A DNA stretch of 64,000 nt from Cucumis sativus (Eukaryota; Streptophyta; Magnoliopsida; Cucurbitales; Cucurbitaceae), in contig NC_026659.2 of NCBI RefSeq assembly GCF_000004075.3, positions 30,584,272 through 30,648,271 of the forward strand. The letters run 5' to 3'. Below, one piece after another: positions 47,901-60,480 of the stretch. Below the pieces are notes generated by a model. It had not been told where the DNA came from. It did no database searches and worked only from the letters and a program-made list of their open reading frames with translations. The translations under genes were made by a program, and so were the position numbers. The first letter of the stretch is position 1. Every line of letters starts with the position of its first letter.

Positions 47901-48763
47901 GATTCTTCAAATAGAAGGTTCATTCACAGAAAGAAGTGTGGGACAGTCTCCCATGGCTCCAATACACAAGTCCTACACCATTCTCATCTAATATTAGAAC
48001 AATTTATTGTTCTGAAACTTTAACATCAGATGAATCACATCACAGGTAAAGCAATTAATCAAACTCGAGAAGCAACAAACACTAATTGATACCATCTAAA
48101 ATTAGTATCCATATGCCATTACTTCAATTTTATGAATGGTCCGAGCCTGAGGATTTCCACGATTTCCAGAAAACTGATTGAGAGGGGGTATTTCAAACAT
48201 AGATCTCATTTCATTTTTTTTCCGACACCATGACACACATCTGAGTTACAATAATCAATTAAATTAATTCTCTTTCTAAAAAAAAAAAACAATAACTTTT
48301 TTTCTAAGCAATTATGGGACTGGAAACTATACTGTGAAGGTTATCCTCTAAAATAATTTCTACTTAACGAACCCATTTCAACAGAAATCCAAAAAACATG
48401 GAAAATAAGCCAAGTTTTGAACTTTAAATGAAGAACAAACTCGTTTCAAAACATCTCAAAACAACAAAAATTCAGGTTATCAGAAACATAGAGCAAGAAT
48501 AAGGCCAAACCCCAAGTAAAAAGTGACCCATCAGAAGCCACAGCAGCCGTATGTTCACGACCACAGGCAATATCCAACCAGCGAGAATTAATTTCGCCTG
48601 GGCATCCAAAAAGATCAGGATGGAGTTGCCTGGGAACCCTTAATTGATGATCCTTCCCCTTTCGACCCGTTTGACCCGATTGGTTATAACCCCAAACATA
48701 AATTGCACTCTTTCTTGGCAAGCTTACGTTCTGGGTCATCCCAAAAATATCGTCAATGTCCAT
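44913..48763 (-). CDS. RCC1-repeat (regulator of chromosome condensation) family protein, 472 aa
   Basis: A seven-bladed beta-propeller protein of unknown cellular role. Eight exons: 48763-48511, 47776-47583, 47503-47456, 46852-46780, 46553-46382, 45753-45322, 45238-45047 and 44967-44913; 1419 bp, with a 5'UTR intron at 48941-48773. RCC1 repeats are plain throughout: YVWGYNQSGQTG, WLDIACGREHTAAV, WGANDFGQLG, VSCGAHCTAA, WGYNEYGQLG, WGLGSMGQLG, ACGGVHTCAI, WGGGQVGQLG and GWGYNSYGQ. It looks like the ortholog of Arabidopsis At3g26100. The GWRHT words that mark the UV-B receptor UVR8 are absent, so it should not be called UVR8. The C-terminus beyond the propeller is a short acidic helix-like tail ending CEFEEDETSN. 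Confidence 0.92.
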
Positions 48764-49079
48764 TTCTTGCCCCTAAAAAATTTCACCAAATGAAAGCTTC
48801 CCTTGTTCTTTCTAAAACTCAAATTCAATCGATTGAGCAAAAAATGAAAACAAAATAAATAAATAAATTCAGAAATAATTAAATGCAATGAAAAAGGGAG
48901 AATCAATTCCTTATGATTGATGGATGAAAAAGGGAGAGTACCTGAGGAAAAGAATCAGCGAAGAAAGTTTTTGAAATGGAAAGAAAGATGCAAGAAAAGG
49001 AAATAAATGGCTGCAAGAAGAAAGAGCCATCGCCGTTTTCTGTTGTTCCGCGAAAGTTGGAGATGGGCCGAGCTACTAA

Positions 49080-50040
49080 TGGGCCTGGCCCATATCTTTG
49101 CCCTCTCTTTCTTCCTCTCGAATCTTGAAGATGAATTTTATGAGTATTCTTTTTAATTATTTATTAAAATATAGAAAAAATTTATAATTCATCTCCCATA
49201 TCTATATTAATACACTTTTATTATCGTCTAACAATGTCACTCATAAATATCAATAAAAATTTTTTTGAATATTTACGATAAACAAAGGTTAGATATGAAT
49301 ATCATGTTTTAAAATTTAGATATCTCACTCTCACAAATATTTCAATGAAAATATTAGATAATATTTTGGAAAGAAAAAAAAAGTTATAAATTAATAATTT
49401 AATTAAATAAATATCTTACGATTTTGATGTAAATTAAATTGGTTGATATTTATATTATCTTTTTTTTTAATCAATTGTTTTTAAATATAATATAAATGTT
49501 GGTGTACACTTATGTCAGTATGAGATTTCAACGATATATGAAAATATCGATAGAAATGTCAATATTTGTTGAACACCTATTGTATAGAAACATACACTTG
49601 AGACTCTCTTACACTTAATGGACATCTATTGGACACTTGCTAGTCCAACAAATATATTACACATACATAGAAATAACTGTTTAGTAGACCAAAAAGACAT
49701 GTATAAGACAACAATAATAACTTTTGAGCATGGAATACATCGAGCTAAGTCTTTTAAAATATGGTATGTTTCTGTGTTCATTTTATGTCGTATTTATCTC
49801 TCGTGTTAGAGTTTCTTAGCATATAGATGGAGGTCGAGCTCAAAGATAGCTTTGAACTATTTATCAAAGAATGTAGATAAAATTGCAAATTTTGTTTTTT
49901 TTTTTAAAAAAAAACAATATGAGTATTTTTTTAGAAAAAAGAAAAGGTGTTTTTGGTCATTTAGGTTAGTTGTATTGTGAGAGTCGGGAGGGTAGTTTTG
50001 TAATTCTATGTAGACTGTTTTTTAATTACTTTCCATCCAC
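49080..50040. other. Divergent intergenic region between RCC1 and ssSPT genes
   Basis: About 1 kb of AT-rich DNA that must contain both promoters. I could not assign a clear TATA box to either gene. Confidence 0.5.
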
Positions 50041-50128
50041 CGCGAAAGGAAGAAGCTTTTGATTCTCTGAAGCTTCAAGGCAGAGCTCTCGAATCAAGCC
50101 TTCCTCAATTCTCATCTCTATCTGTTGC

Positions 50129-50750
50129 ATGAAAGGTAAGACGAATCAGATCACAGAAACATTTTTAATTTGATAATTTCTCGTTGAACTTCATCTTTGG
50201 TCTTTCTAATCTGTCGGGACTTCACCATTTTCTGCTTGATTCCTCCCCTAATTCAAGCAAAAGCGAGTATTTCTCCTTCTCTGTAATGACTTATGCAGCG
50301 AACGAGCGAAAAAACGCTTCAAAAACTCTTTTTCTGATTCCATTTCCTTCAATGGAAAATGGGGTTTTTCTTCTTTTGAACATTTATGGAACCGGTTCTG
50401 TTTCAGAGCTATTAGTTTTCGTGTTTATGGGTTTTTAGATCTGTGTTTGCTTATAGAATTTGACTTTGAAGGAATCCGGAAATAGGAATTTGGGATCCCC
50501 CCTTGTGATAAAATTTTACGTTCACTGCTATTTGGCGAAGCTTGATCGGAAGGTTTGGCAGTAAAGCATAGCCTTTCTGATTGATAAACACATCACCTAT
50601 TGAAGTTTGACTGTACATTATATTTCGAAGTTTCTTTGTTAAACTGCCATACTTATTGATTCATCATCCATTTCCTCATATTTCTATGACCTGAAAATTT
50701 TGAATGGTTTTGACTTGGGTGGTTGCTTCTTGCTTGTAGGTTTTCTATAG
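50129..50750 (+). promoter_or_regulatory. Five-codon uORF assembled by splicing
   Basis: The leader has an ATG at 50129. After removal of the 5'UTR intron 50136-50739 (GTAAG...TTGCTTGTAG) the frame reads M-K-G-F-L and stops with TAG at 50748-50750, two bases before the main ATG. Such a minimal uORF could lower translation of the main frame or allow reinitiation. It depends on the splice being used. Confidence 0.55.
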
Positions 50751-50752
50751 CC

Positions 50753-53700
50753 ATGAATTGGATACAAAGGAAGATCTACCTTTATAATGTCACATTTGGG
50801 TTGTACATGTTGGATTGGTGGGAGCGTATCCTCTTCAGTATGCTCTCTATCCCAAGGGATATTTGATCTGTTTTATCATTTGCAAGCATGCGTAGTACGT
50901 GTTTCAGATAAAGTTATGCCGCCAGTATCTTGTCCAGCCAAATAATTACTGATATTTACTATTTCTTTTGTTGATATTAAGATTTAATATTGATTTTTCA
51001 TTATTCGAGTTATGTCCTGCTCTGTGGATGATGGATATATGGCTATATGTTATATAATTTTCAATCATGCTTGTTCGGTGTGTCAGTATCTTATGTTAAC
51101 TGGATTTAGGATTTGTCTAGTTAGATGTTGAATTTCATTGGTTCAATAATTTCTGTGAGATTGAATTTAATTTGTGCAACTCTTTTCTTTTTCTTACTAT
51201 TGACCTCTTGAATTCTTCAAATATTATTGTAGATACAATGGTGGTTGTGCTGATGTGGTTCATGTTTTACAATGGGTCACGATACGTGAATGATATGTGC
51301 AAGAGGTATTGTATTTATCTTTACTCTACCATTTCCTTTTCACAATCGGGAAATAAAATATATATTACAATTGATTGCACATATTGCAGTAGACATTTGA
51401 TAATCCAACCACCAAAGAAAATATTGTTCCTCTATTTTCATGTGACCTTAGTCCAGCAAAATAAAAACAGTGGTTACATATTTGTTCTTCTTTCTGATTT
51501 AATTATAACTGTTTAGACCATTAATTTATAGAAATGCAACATAAAGGGGGAGAATCTAACTCCAAAGGAATCAGAGTAACACAACAGCTCGAAGTACTTT
51601 AATTGAGGGATGAGGAGATGATAGTTAGAGAACTCTCTGGAGGGGAAGCTCCAAGAGTAGAATAGCAAAACAGTGTCGCCCCAAATCTTATAGGGTTCAT
51701 TTCTTTCATTTGTCCTATAAGGATCTCCTGTTATTTGTAACCAACTTTCTGAATAAATAGCCTTATAGTTTCTGAAGATTTATGTTTGGCCAATCCAACC
51801 ACAAGTTAAAGAACTACATCTTGGAGCAAAATTATGCTATAACGGTCAGGTAGTTTTTTAGTTGGGAACGTCCTCAAAGACAAGAAGGGAAAAAATTATT
51901 TTAGTTATCTAAATCTCCTCTCTTATTTTTTTTTGATAAGAGACAAATATATTCATATAACAAAACAGAACATCCTAAGGGCGAGGGACAAGAGGGCCCT
52001 CCCCGGAAGAAGCTAGGGAACTAAGACATGATGGCCTTCCAATTGTTGAAAATCATAGAAAGACTATAATTACAAAAGTGTTTGGTGTAATTCGTACTCC
52101 ACCAAGAGGCTGTGTGTTGAACCACAGTCCAAAAAGAATCAAAAGAATTAAATCTATCTTCAAAAATTCTGCTATTCCTTTCTTTCCAAATGCTCCACAA
52201 AAGGGAACGCGTCGCACATTTCCATAAGATGTTTCCTTTAGGGCTGTAACCTCTAATGTTAAGACCTTCAATCATCCAACTATCAATCTTACTAGGAAGA
52301 CAAAGCTCCAAGTCAAAAATACCAAACAGAGTGTTCCAAGCTTTTTTTGTGAAGGGACAATGTAGAAATAAATGATCCAAGGTTTCCTCATCTTTAGAGC
52401 ATAGGCAACACATCGAGGGGCTAAGCAATCCAAGGTTTCCTCATCTTTAGAGCATAGGCAACACATCGAGGGGCTAAGCAATGTGTTCTGAATTGTTGAG
52501 GCTTCTGTAAGCAAGCGACCATAAGAAAAACTTCACCTTCTTCGGAATTTTATTCTTCCAAATATGACGAATCAAGGGAACAGCAATGTTGGGGGATCTC
52601 TTAGTTAAGTTAAGAAAAGTAGACTTTTGGAATTTAGTCTCCTCTCTTATTGAAAAGGATATTTAGTCTTAGGATGTATTTAGGATTGTTTCTCAAGTAA
52701 TGACTTTTGGAATGGATGGAAAATTATTTGGATGATTGGTTCTATACTATGCGATGGTTTCTTACATAGCACTTTAAGGTGCTTATATATATCTATATAT
52801 GTACATATTTGGATAAGAGACGGGTATATTCAGAAGAACAAAGTAGAACAGCCTAAGGGTAAGGAATGAAAGGGCCCTCTCCAAGAAAGACTATAAATAA
52901 GAGTTCCAATTGTTAAAAATTATAGAAAGGCTATCATTACAAAAGTGTTTGGTGTAGTTGGTACTCCACGAAGAAGCTGTGTGTTGAACCACAGTAAAAA
53001 AGAATCAAAAGAATTATATTTATCTTAAAAAATTATTCTATTTCTCTCATTCCAATTGAACCACAATAGGGATCAAGAGCACATCACCACAGAATGTTAC
53101 CCTTCGGGCAAAAAACTTTGCTGTTGAGCCCTTCATGCATCCAACTATCAATGTTGCTAGGAAGACAAAAATCCAGATTGAAAATTCTGAACAACATAGA
53201 CCAGCCTTTCAAAACGAAGTCACAAAGGAATACAAAGGCAGCACATAGAAGGGCTGAGAGCAAAGTACCGAAACTTTCTTTGGAGCTTTTCATGAAAAAT
53301 TATAGAAAGGCTATAATTACGAAATTGTTTGGTTAGGTGCTATGTTTTTTTTAAAACGTGAAATTTTTTAAAAGACAGTTGCCAAAGATACTCTCGAGGA
53401 TGGCCTTCATCACACATTGCTCCAATTATCGTTTGTTATTCTTACAAAACACTCTCAAGGCTATCATTTATTATGCTTTTACTTCTGCAAATCTTTATCT
53501 CCTCTGAGTCTAATTAACAGTGACAGAGTGACATTATGGTCATTGGCAACATGAAACCCTTTTTATGTTTTAAATCATAAGCCAATCAAGAACTTGATTT
53601 TCATACAATCAAAATTCATTTAGATGGTTTAAGTCATGTTTCGGAATGATTTTAAACACAATTTTAACCATTTCATAATCACTCCCAAACTTTCAACACA

Positions 53701-53890
53701 TTGTAGATATTAATTAGTTCTGTCAGTTTTTCTTCTTTATCGTTTCATATGCAGATGTTGTAATTGATTACTGTTCTGTTTTTGTTATCTAATGCCATAC
53801 CAACCAGATTGCACTGTTAAACCTTTTGTTTCTTATATATCTTCCTCCCATCACTTGCTTCTCAGGTATCTGTGGCAAGCCAAGGCGTAG
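50753..53890 (+). CDS. Small subunit of serine palmitoyltransferase (ssSPT), 60 aa
   Basis: An ER membrane microprotein that binds and activates the LCB1/LCB2 serine palmitoyltransferase, the first enzyme of sphingolipid synthesis. Three exons: 50753-50837, 51233-51305 and 53866-53890 (183 bp), all GT-AG. The protein begins MNWIQRKIYLYNVTFGLYML and continues DWWERILFN. One transmembrane helix follows (TMVVVLMWFMFYNG) and the tail is RYLWQAKA. Length and words match plant ssSPT (DUF3317) proteins. The last coding exon is only 25 bp and is separated by a 2560-bp intron that contains LINE insertions. The gene is easy to miss because no exon exceeds 85 coding bases. Confidence 0.88.
51914..51927. 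repeat. LINE target-site duplication (left)
   Basis: TCTCCTCTCTTATT, identical to 52638-52651. It directly abuts the poly(T) end (the poly(A) tail on the minus strand) of the LINE. Confidence 0.85.
51928..52637 (-). mobile_element. 5'-truncated LINE (L1-type) insertion, 710 bp
   Basis: On the minus strand it carries the end of a LINE reverse-transcriptase polyprotein with a zf-RVT region (IWKNKIPKKVKFFLWSLAY, then CLCSKDEETLDHLFLHC), a 3'UTR and a short poly(A). Perfect 14-bp duplications flank it at 51914-51927 and 52638-52651. A tandem duplication of about 50 bp (about 52376-52427 repeated at 52428-52478) breaks the coding frame. It sits antisense in the last intron of the ssSPT gene. Confidence 0.88.
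52638..52651. repeat. LINE target-site duplication (right)
   Basis: TCTCCTCTCTTATT, matching the left copy at 51914-51927 without mismatch. Confidence 0.85.
52816..53335 (-). mobile_element. Second, decayed LINE fragment of the same family
   Basis: The plus-strand order 'gataagagac', 'gaacagcctaaggg', 'ttccaattgttaaaaat', 'gtgtgttgaaccacag' repeats that of 51935-52200 with many substitutions. The minus strand has a broken FRIFNLDFCLPSNIDSWMHEG frame. At 53293-53334 a short piece repeats the 'attatagaaaggctataatta' word, so the fragment is rearranged. No poly(A) or target duplication is visible. Confidence 0.8.
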
Positions 53891-56081
53891 GAGAAGTCAA
53901 TTTGGATGCAATTTTGCATTCTTATCAATCTTGTAAAGAGATGTCATGTACTTTGAGAATGGTGTAGTTTTCCCTTTTTGCTTTTAGATGAGCTTCTCTG
54001 TTTCTTGAATTTATAGAACAAACTTTGTATTACACTTAAGATCTGTATTGAAACTGATTTTCATATTCAAATGAAATGCTCTGATGAGTTATTAGAGTGT
54101 AAATGTTGTTGTTCTTGGTGAATTAGAATGCGGTCAGATTTAAGTAATTGCAATGCTTTTCTTGTATTTGTTAGAGTTGTCACTATGACTTGTCTAAATC
54201 AGAATTAGACGATGAAGGCAAACAAAATGATTTGCCCATTGTATTTGAATAAAAGGCAGATGCAAATACTAAATCAAGGCAGATAAAGTAGATGCCAAGT
54301 GATTGCCTTTTTCTGAAATAGCAACTTTCCAAGTGGAAGCCAACTTGAGCATCTAAAACTATTATAGTATCAGATTCTGAATTTTAACGACAATTTTTTG
54401 GATGATGTTCTCATCAATGAAATGAGAAAGTAAGCTCCAAAAGCCAACATTAGTTTTACAAGTTATTTCACACACCCACTCCTTCAAATTTACGAATATT
54501 GGTGGAAGTTACAATAAATGTCCAGAAATGTAGAATACATGAATTGTTCTCGACACTTGTGAGTAATGGATGGCCTAATTACACGTTAAGGAACAACTTC
54601 GAAGATTCATTTAATGGTGTTTTAGCATGCATTGAGGAATAATTTCAATTTCATTGGAGATTCCTTGAACGGTTAATTGAACAACTTCAAGGAATCCTTG
54701 ATCACATTAAGCAATTACTTCATGTTCATGTTCCCAAACAACTTCAAGTTCCTTGATAAGAGATTTATTGGATGGATAAATTTTGAGCTTCACGTTGATT
54801 CAGAGATTCATTAGAAAGTTAGCTTATAATTCTAAGGCGCTTTGAGAAACTTTCTCATTCAAGTTCTTATTCAGAGATTTAAAAGTAATTCTCATTCAAA
54901 TTCTTATCCAGAGATTTAAAAGTAAATAAACGCTGTACTGTCTATATATTAACTACCAAAAAAATACCTATTAGAAATATATGATATCTTCTAATGTATT
55001 AGCAATCAAGAGATTAGTGGTTTGAATTTGTCATATTAAAATAAAGTACCCGACAAATAATAATAAATAAATAAACTATATCCATCAATGTAGTTTAAAA
55101 CCAAACACTTGAAAATGAATGTTCTCACCTCACTCGTAATCTCAAGAAAGACCAAGTAAACCATCACTTGCTTAATTTCGGTGCTACATAACAGCAGATT
55201 GCAAATTCAGTTTTTTTGTTTTCTACTATCTTTAATGTCACAGATATGCCTTCTAAGTTCAAAGATATTGAGAATGAAAATACCAAAAACTCAACCTGGC
55301 AAAAGAGTGTAGTCCATACATTACATTGAAAACAAAAACAAAAACAAATCAAAAGAACAGGAAAAGCAAGCCCCGAATATGATTAATTAAAGGCAAGACG
55401 CAAAACAACAAAGCTCAACTGATATGCAAATGTGTTAGCAACCAAGAGGTTTAACATTTGAACTGTCTGCCCATTGTACTAACAAAAATCAAATAAATAA
55501 ATAAACCAAACCCACAACAATTACAAATAACCACACCCTTGGACCTCATGCAGATGACAAAATATAGTTATCTTTTTATGTACTTTCAAGCACAATCGAT
55601 TCACTTTACTAAGGACTATTGGTGAAGGATTAATTTCCCAGAATTGAATTAGAAAAAAAATCAATTAATAATTATAGCGGAAATAAATTCTTAGCTTACA
55701 TCTATTTCTTTAAGAAGAAGAAGAGATGATTTAAAGGTGAGCATATTTCACTTCCAGGAAGAGAAAAGAAAGAAAACAGGTAGATACACCAAACATGGAA
55801 TGGAAAGGTTTCTCAATCATTCACAACACCTATTTTTCTTCCCCTATAAGATGATATTTTGGTGAAACATCAGTTTCAACTGTATAACTTAGAAATAATC
55901 TTTGAAAATGAGGAAAATAGAGAGAGAGAGAGGAAACAGATGGATCCAACCTTGGTTATACTTTCATTCATAATATTTACTATGGTTGAAAAATCTTATC
56001 CTGCAATATTCACAAATGACCCTGTTTCTGTTGGTGGTTATGCCCAAGGTGCTGCTGCTGGCTTCGTCCGCGACACGCACA
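53891..56081. other. Spacer between convergent ssSPT and RING-H2 genes
   Basis: It begins with the ssSPT 3'UTR (to about 54080) and ends with the 3'UTR of the RING gene. A 44-bp tandem duplication ('attctcattcaa' to 'gagatttaaaagta') lies at about 54840-54926. No other gene is supported. Confidence 0.55.
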
Positions 56082-59000
56082 TCAAGTCGTTTCATCGAAT
56101 GCCATTGCCTAAGACATTAAAACAGTGGTATGAAATAAAAGTAAATGAAACCCATCCAAACATGTTAGTCTTTTTCCTTTCCAGTTTACAAATTACATAA
56201 TCAAATATTGTGAATCAAGCTCATCATCAGAACTCAGACTCAGAATTCCTTGGGGGATTTTAGGATCTGAACTTTTTGTTTAACAAACAAATCAAATTAA
56301 CAATTATTTTGGCTGCAGGTTAGCCAATAAGGCCTAAACACCAATTTTTTGAAGATTGATTAACCTCTAACCTTTATCTTTAAGTGTTAGGGGCCAACAT
56401 AAGCCTGCCTAGGCTGGAGAGGTTCAGAATTCCTCAGTGTTAAGGGGCCGAAGATTTTCATCCTCTAAACCCGTGGGTGATCATTATATTAATGGCTCTT
56501 GGAACTCAAAGAGGCGACTATGGTTTTTCTAACCATAGGTTGTTGTGACAAGTAAAAAGAAGTTTCTCCATAAACTAATCATTTAGTTCAACTTTTGATT
56601 TTGTTCCCGTTGTAAAAAAAGAATTGAGACGTAAACAATGACAAAACTCATGCAAAAACAATTGAATAAAACCCAATTTATCCTCAACAAACAGCTGAGT
56701 ATTATTCAATACATCTTAGTAATTGTGAAAAAGAATACCAAACGAATAACTAATATGTAGATATAAATCTATATCAGAAAAGAAAAATACATCTCCGCAT
56801 GCCAAAAAAAAATAAGTTTCAAAGATTATGACAGACCCGTTTGAGGACAAAGAACCCCAATAAACAACTGATGAGGGTTTTTTAGACAATGATTTTTCAT
56901 CCTAATTAAAGTCTGTCCACATTTTACAAATCAGTTCAGATTCAGTTGAAAATCATATTCACAGTAAGAACTATCTCTACACTGTAAAACATTTTTAAAA
57001 AAGACATTGTTAAACCTGTTCATGGTATTCAACATTCCACAAGTTTTATAACTGTCAAATATCATAGCCAAGCGACCGTCATAAGTTTGATATTGCATGG
57101 ATCATAAGTAAATAAACGGTTGTTAATTTACAGAAGATTATTCTCTCTGCACCAAATTTAATCACAGCCAAAGCCCCTTCTCCTTGTTGAGTAAAACTAC
57201 CAGTTGTACATGCAATCAAGATTTAATGCTGGTACTATTTTAGTTAACCGAAAAACTTAAAAGCTAATTCCACCTCTAATTTGATTTGGAATCACTAGAA
57301 TACGATCAAGAAAAAATGACTTTATACCAAGATAAGTGTAGAAGAGCATCTAAGGATCATGTTTCATCTGAAGGTCATTTCTCAAAGATTCACCGGTGAA
57401 GGAGATGGGGAAGGAACATTAGTATATTATACCCAAAATTACCAATGCACTACCATACCAATTGAATATCACAAAATGGTGCGGTGCTACATCATTTATT
57501 CGTTTAATTATATAAAACTTCAAATATTGTCACATAAACTGTGTCATCTGATTTTAAAATGCATAAGTATTGATATCAAAATGTGATCAACTATCCCCCA
57601 AAGGGCACCTCGTTGGCAAAGGCAAACCAGTCTCTTGACATCACCTACCCAGAGGTCACACGTTTTAACCTTCAGACAGATAAGTCCTTCCCCGGTGGGA
57701 GAAGCCCTCAATATCAGGTTTTCAATCAAAACAAAAAATGAGATCGGATTCACCTCATTCTAAGGAGGGATGATGTGTACTCTTAAAATTATGATATTTT
57801 AGAAATTTTAGGATACGAGAAGTTTTAACATAATAACTTAATCTAACAGCTCCAGACATATAAATGGATCGTGCTAAACCATCTATGTTATTCCAAAAGA
57901 ACTGCGATGATTCTAGACTCTTTTAGAGGTGCTCTTCATGGGTAGTTAGGCTAGAACACAACCAATAGGGTCGCTCTAATATAGTGATTGAATAAAGCTG
58001 ACATGATACAATTGAGGAAAGGAACCATACCTTGCCACAAACTGGACAGTTATCACTTCTCTCCATCCACTCATAGATACATCCAAGGTGAAAATGATGA
58101 GAGCATTTTGTCACTATCTTGGGATTCTCCGAAGTATATTCTGCCAGGGAAAAGACATTAAATAAGCAAAATGAAAATCTGGCATGTCAAAAAATGTTGC
58201 CGAGCAGTGACTTATTTGTCACCCAGAAGCTCAACAAACAAGAATATCAAGGCCAAACCAGAACCAAATATCATTATAAGAAAGAAACAAAAGTCCTTGA
58301 CAAAATGAAGCTAAATAAATAAATCAACCTTCAAGACACGTTGGACAGACATCCTCATCTTCAGAGGATGTATATGCATATCCAAGTCCAGAGGTAGATT
58401 TAGTTGAAGGGAACTTTAGAGACGATTTGCCAAGATTTTCTTTAGATTCCTCAAGACAAGCAGACCCATTCCGTTTGCCTCCTGAGCCCAAAGAATCTGA
58501 ATCTGTATCAACTTCACTTCTTAAAGGTTCTGACTCTTCATGTAAATGGCTTGACCCCTTCTCTCGCCTAGAAATTAACCCATCCCGCTGCAAGCGGATG
58601 TATCTGGGGTCAGCATCATAAGGCAATGGCCTTGGAGGTGAGCGGTACATTTCAGATAAAGAGTTATCCGTTGAAGCTGTAGAATTCATAGATGTTGCCC
58701 CTTGAATTGATGAGGAGACAGAATGTACTTCTCCTCTTCGAAAAATCAATGTGTACTAGAGGAAGTAAGTGGAAAAATAGATTAATATAGATATCTTGAA
58801 AATAAAGTCACAAACTACAGCTAAACGCTTCTAACGTTTGAAACAAATTACACATGTTTTTCCATAAATGTATTACAATCAATAGCAGGTTATATATATA
58901 TTAACCCATGCTAATGTGCACTATAAAAGCAAAAAAAAAAAATATCGCTAGAAAACATGGAAAGACAAATTAAAACAAACAGCCGAATAATATGATATAT

Positions 59001-59458
59001 ACAAGTAGCATTAAGATTCAAGACATTTCCCTCTTAATATCTGTAATTGCAAATTTTTTATCATCAATTTTTCATGAAAAATAAATTTTCTTAACTGTAA
59101 ACTCTAATACTATGTAAATGTCAAATCCTCGTAAAGTAAAACCAATAATAGAATTTTTTTTTCTTCAACTTTGTGATGACAAAGTATGAGAGTATAGTAC
59201 TCAAAATATCTTTTGTTTCTACCTTTCAATTTTTTTCTTTGAATTTTCACCAATGTATGTATTCATAAATACTTCTACTTTCCTCCTTGATAGTGACATA
59301 TGGAAAAATAACATGATTGCAACGAAAATAGAGCTTACAGCATTTAAGAAGCTTTGAATGAAGCAACTAAGACAGGTGCAATTCCTATAGACTGAACTAT
59401 TAGGATTAACATAGTCTTCAAAATCCTCCACGCTCAAACAACAGCAGACAGCACCCAT
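56082..59458 (-). CDS. RING-H2 E3 ubiquitin ligase (At3g02290-like), 227 aa
   Basis: Probable membrane-tethered ubiquitin ligase. Four exons: 59458-59339, 58755-58329, 58140-58031 and 56108-56082 (684 bp). The N-terminus MGAVCCCLS has Gly2 for myristoylation and a Cys cluster for palmitoylation. A conserved block follows (YRSPPRPLPYDADPRY, then RLQRDGL), then an acidic and Ser-rich middle. The RING-H2 finger is complete: C177, C180, C195, H197, H200, C203, C214 and C217. The tail is GKAMAFDETT. The last coding exon is only 27 bp after a 1.9-kb intron, found because the tail words fit the family and the phase closes. A 5'UTR intron probably runs from the donor at 60351 to the acceptor near 59511. 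Substrates are unknown. Confidence 0.9.
57595..57760 (+). mobile_element. Possible tRNA-derived SINE in RING gene intron 3
   Basis: The segment is GC-richer than its surroundings. It starts 'aaagggcacctcgttggcaa', which is A-box-like (TCGTTGGC), and 40-50 bp later has 'gaggtcacacgttttaacc', which resembles a degenerate B box. I could not find a target duplication or poly(A) tail, so this is only a candidate. Confidence 0.35.
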
Positions 59459-60352
59459 TGTGCCAAACTTAATCTTTTTATTGTTCTCGATTACCAACCC
59501 AGCAGATTCCTAAGTCAACAGATACACCAATTTAGATGTTCAATTGCATTCAAATGGAAAGATCTCGGCCAGTGATTCTGAAGGAAAACGAAGACGAGAG
59601 GACATAAGCTCGCAGAAGTACTATTGCCTCCACGAACCAGTACCCTCCCTCTTCAAGTTGAATAAACTGGATCTTTTAAACAGTGATTTTCACCTGTAAA
59701 ATTAGCAGCCTCTATTCAGTAAGGTTAATGAAATGAGGATCCGAAGGAATTATCCTCAGACCAACTGTGATGAATGCTAATGTCATCACCTAGAACACAA
59801 GTCAAATGACAGTTCTTACTAAATCATATATTAAGCCAACAACCACTATTATTTAAAGGTACAATAATTTGTCGGCAGCAATCCAAAACCACAAGAATCA
59901 CAACAATGAAAGAAAAAATTATTGAAACAGCAAAAAATTAATCAAATGCCAGTCTTTGGTCAAAATAACCCATCCATCTCACCAAATTGACCTTTTCTTT
60001 TTCTGGGTCACCTCTGAAAACAAGGATTCTTTCCTTAAATGATGAGGGAACGAGATACCATCAAAACATGAATACCAAACCAAGCTGATCATCATCGTCG
60101 AGAACATACACGACTCATCCAATGTACCCATTGAAGAATAAGGAATACAACCATACAGAACAATAAAAACAAAACAAACTATTCAAATTATACGACAACC
60201 CCATGAGAAAAAACTCAACAAAAAGACGATCGGACAAGAAATACGCATAAATCATGAAAAGAATCAGAAACCCAATAAAGAACAAAAAAATGGGGCGATC
60301 ATCGAAAGGGGGTCCACAGGAACATAGAGAATAGTTGGAAAGAGGGAAGTAC

Positions 60353-60480
60353 CTTGAGAGAAGAGTAAAGTGGAGGGAGAAGAGAAGAGAAGACCGAAAG
60401 AGAATACGATCTTCGGTGGTGGGTGAAGGAGAGAGAAACCTGGAAGTCCGGAATTGGGAGAAATAAGAATATGTGGAAAT
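60353..60480 (-). other. Probable 5'UTR exon of the RING-H2 gene
   Basis: CT-rich on the minus strand and ending in a good donor, CTCAAG|GTACTT at 60352. It is the first plausible transcribed exon upstream of the start codon exon. No coding content. Confidence 0.5.

Noticed and set aside
44913-48763. Calling the RCC1 gene the UV-B receptor UVR8
   Set aside because: The propeller repeats are present, but the GWRHT words and C-terminal region typical of UVR8 are not.
55940-56200. An 87-aa plus-strand frame with good-looking codon composition (MDPTLVILSFIIF...)
   Set aside because: It is antisense to the last coding exon and 3'UTR of the RING-H2 gene. The minus strand there reads AMAFDETT-stop after a good acceptor, and this completes the RING protein in phase.
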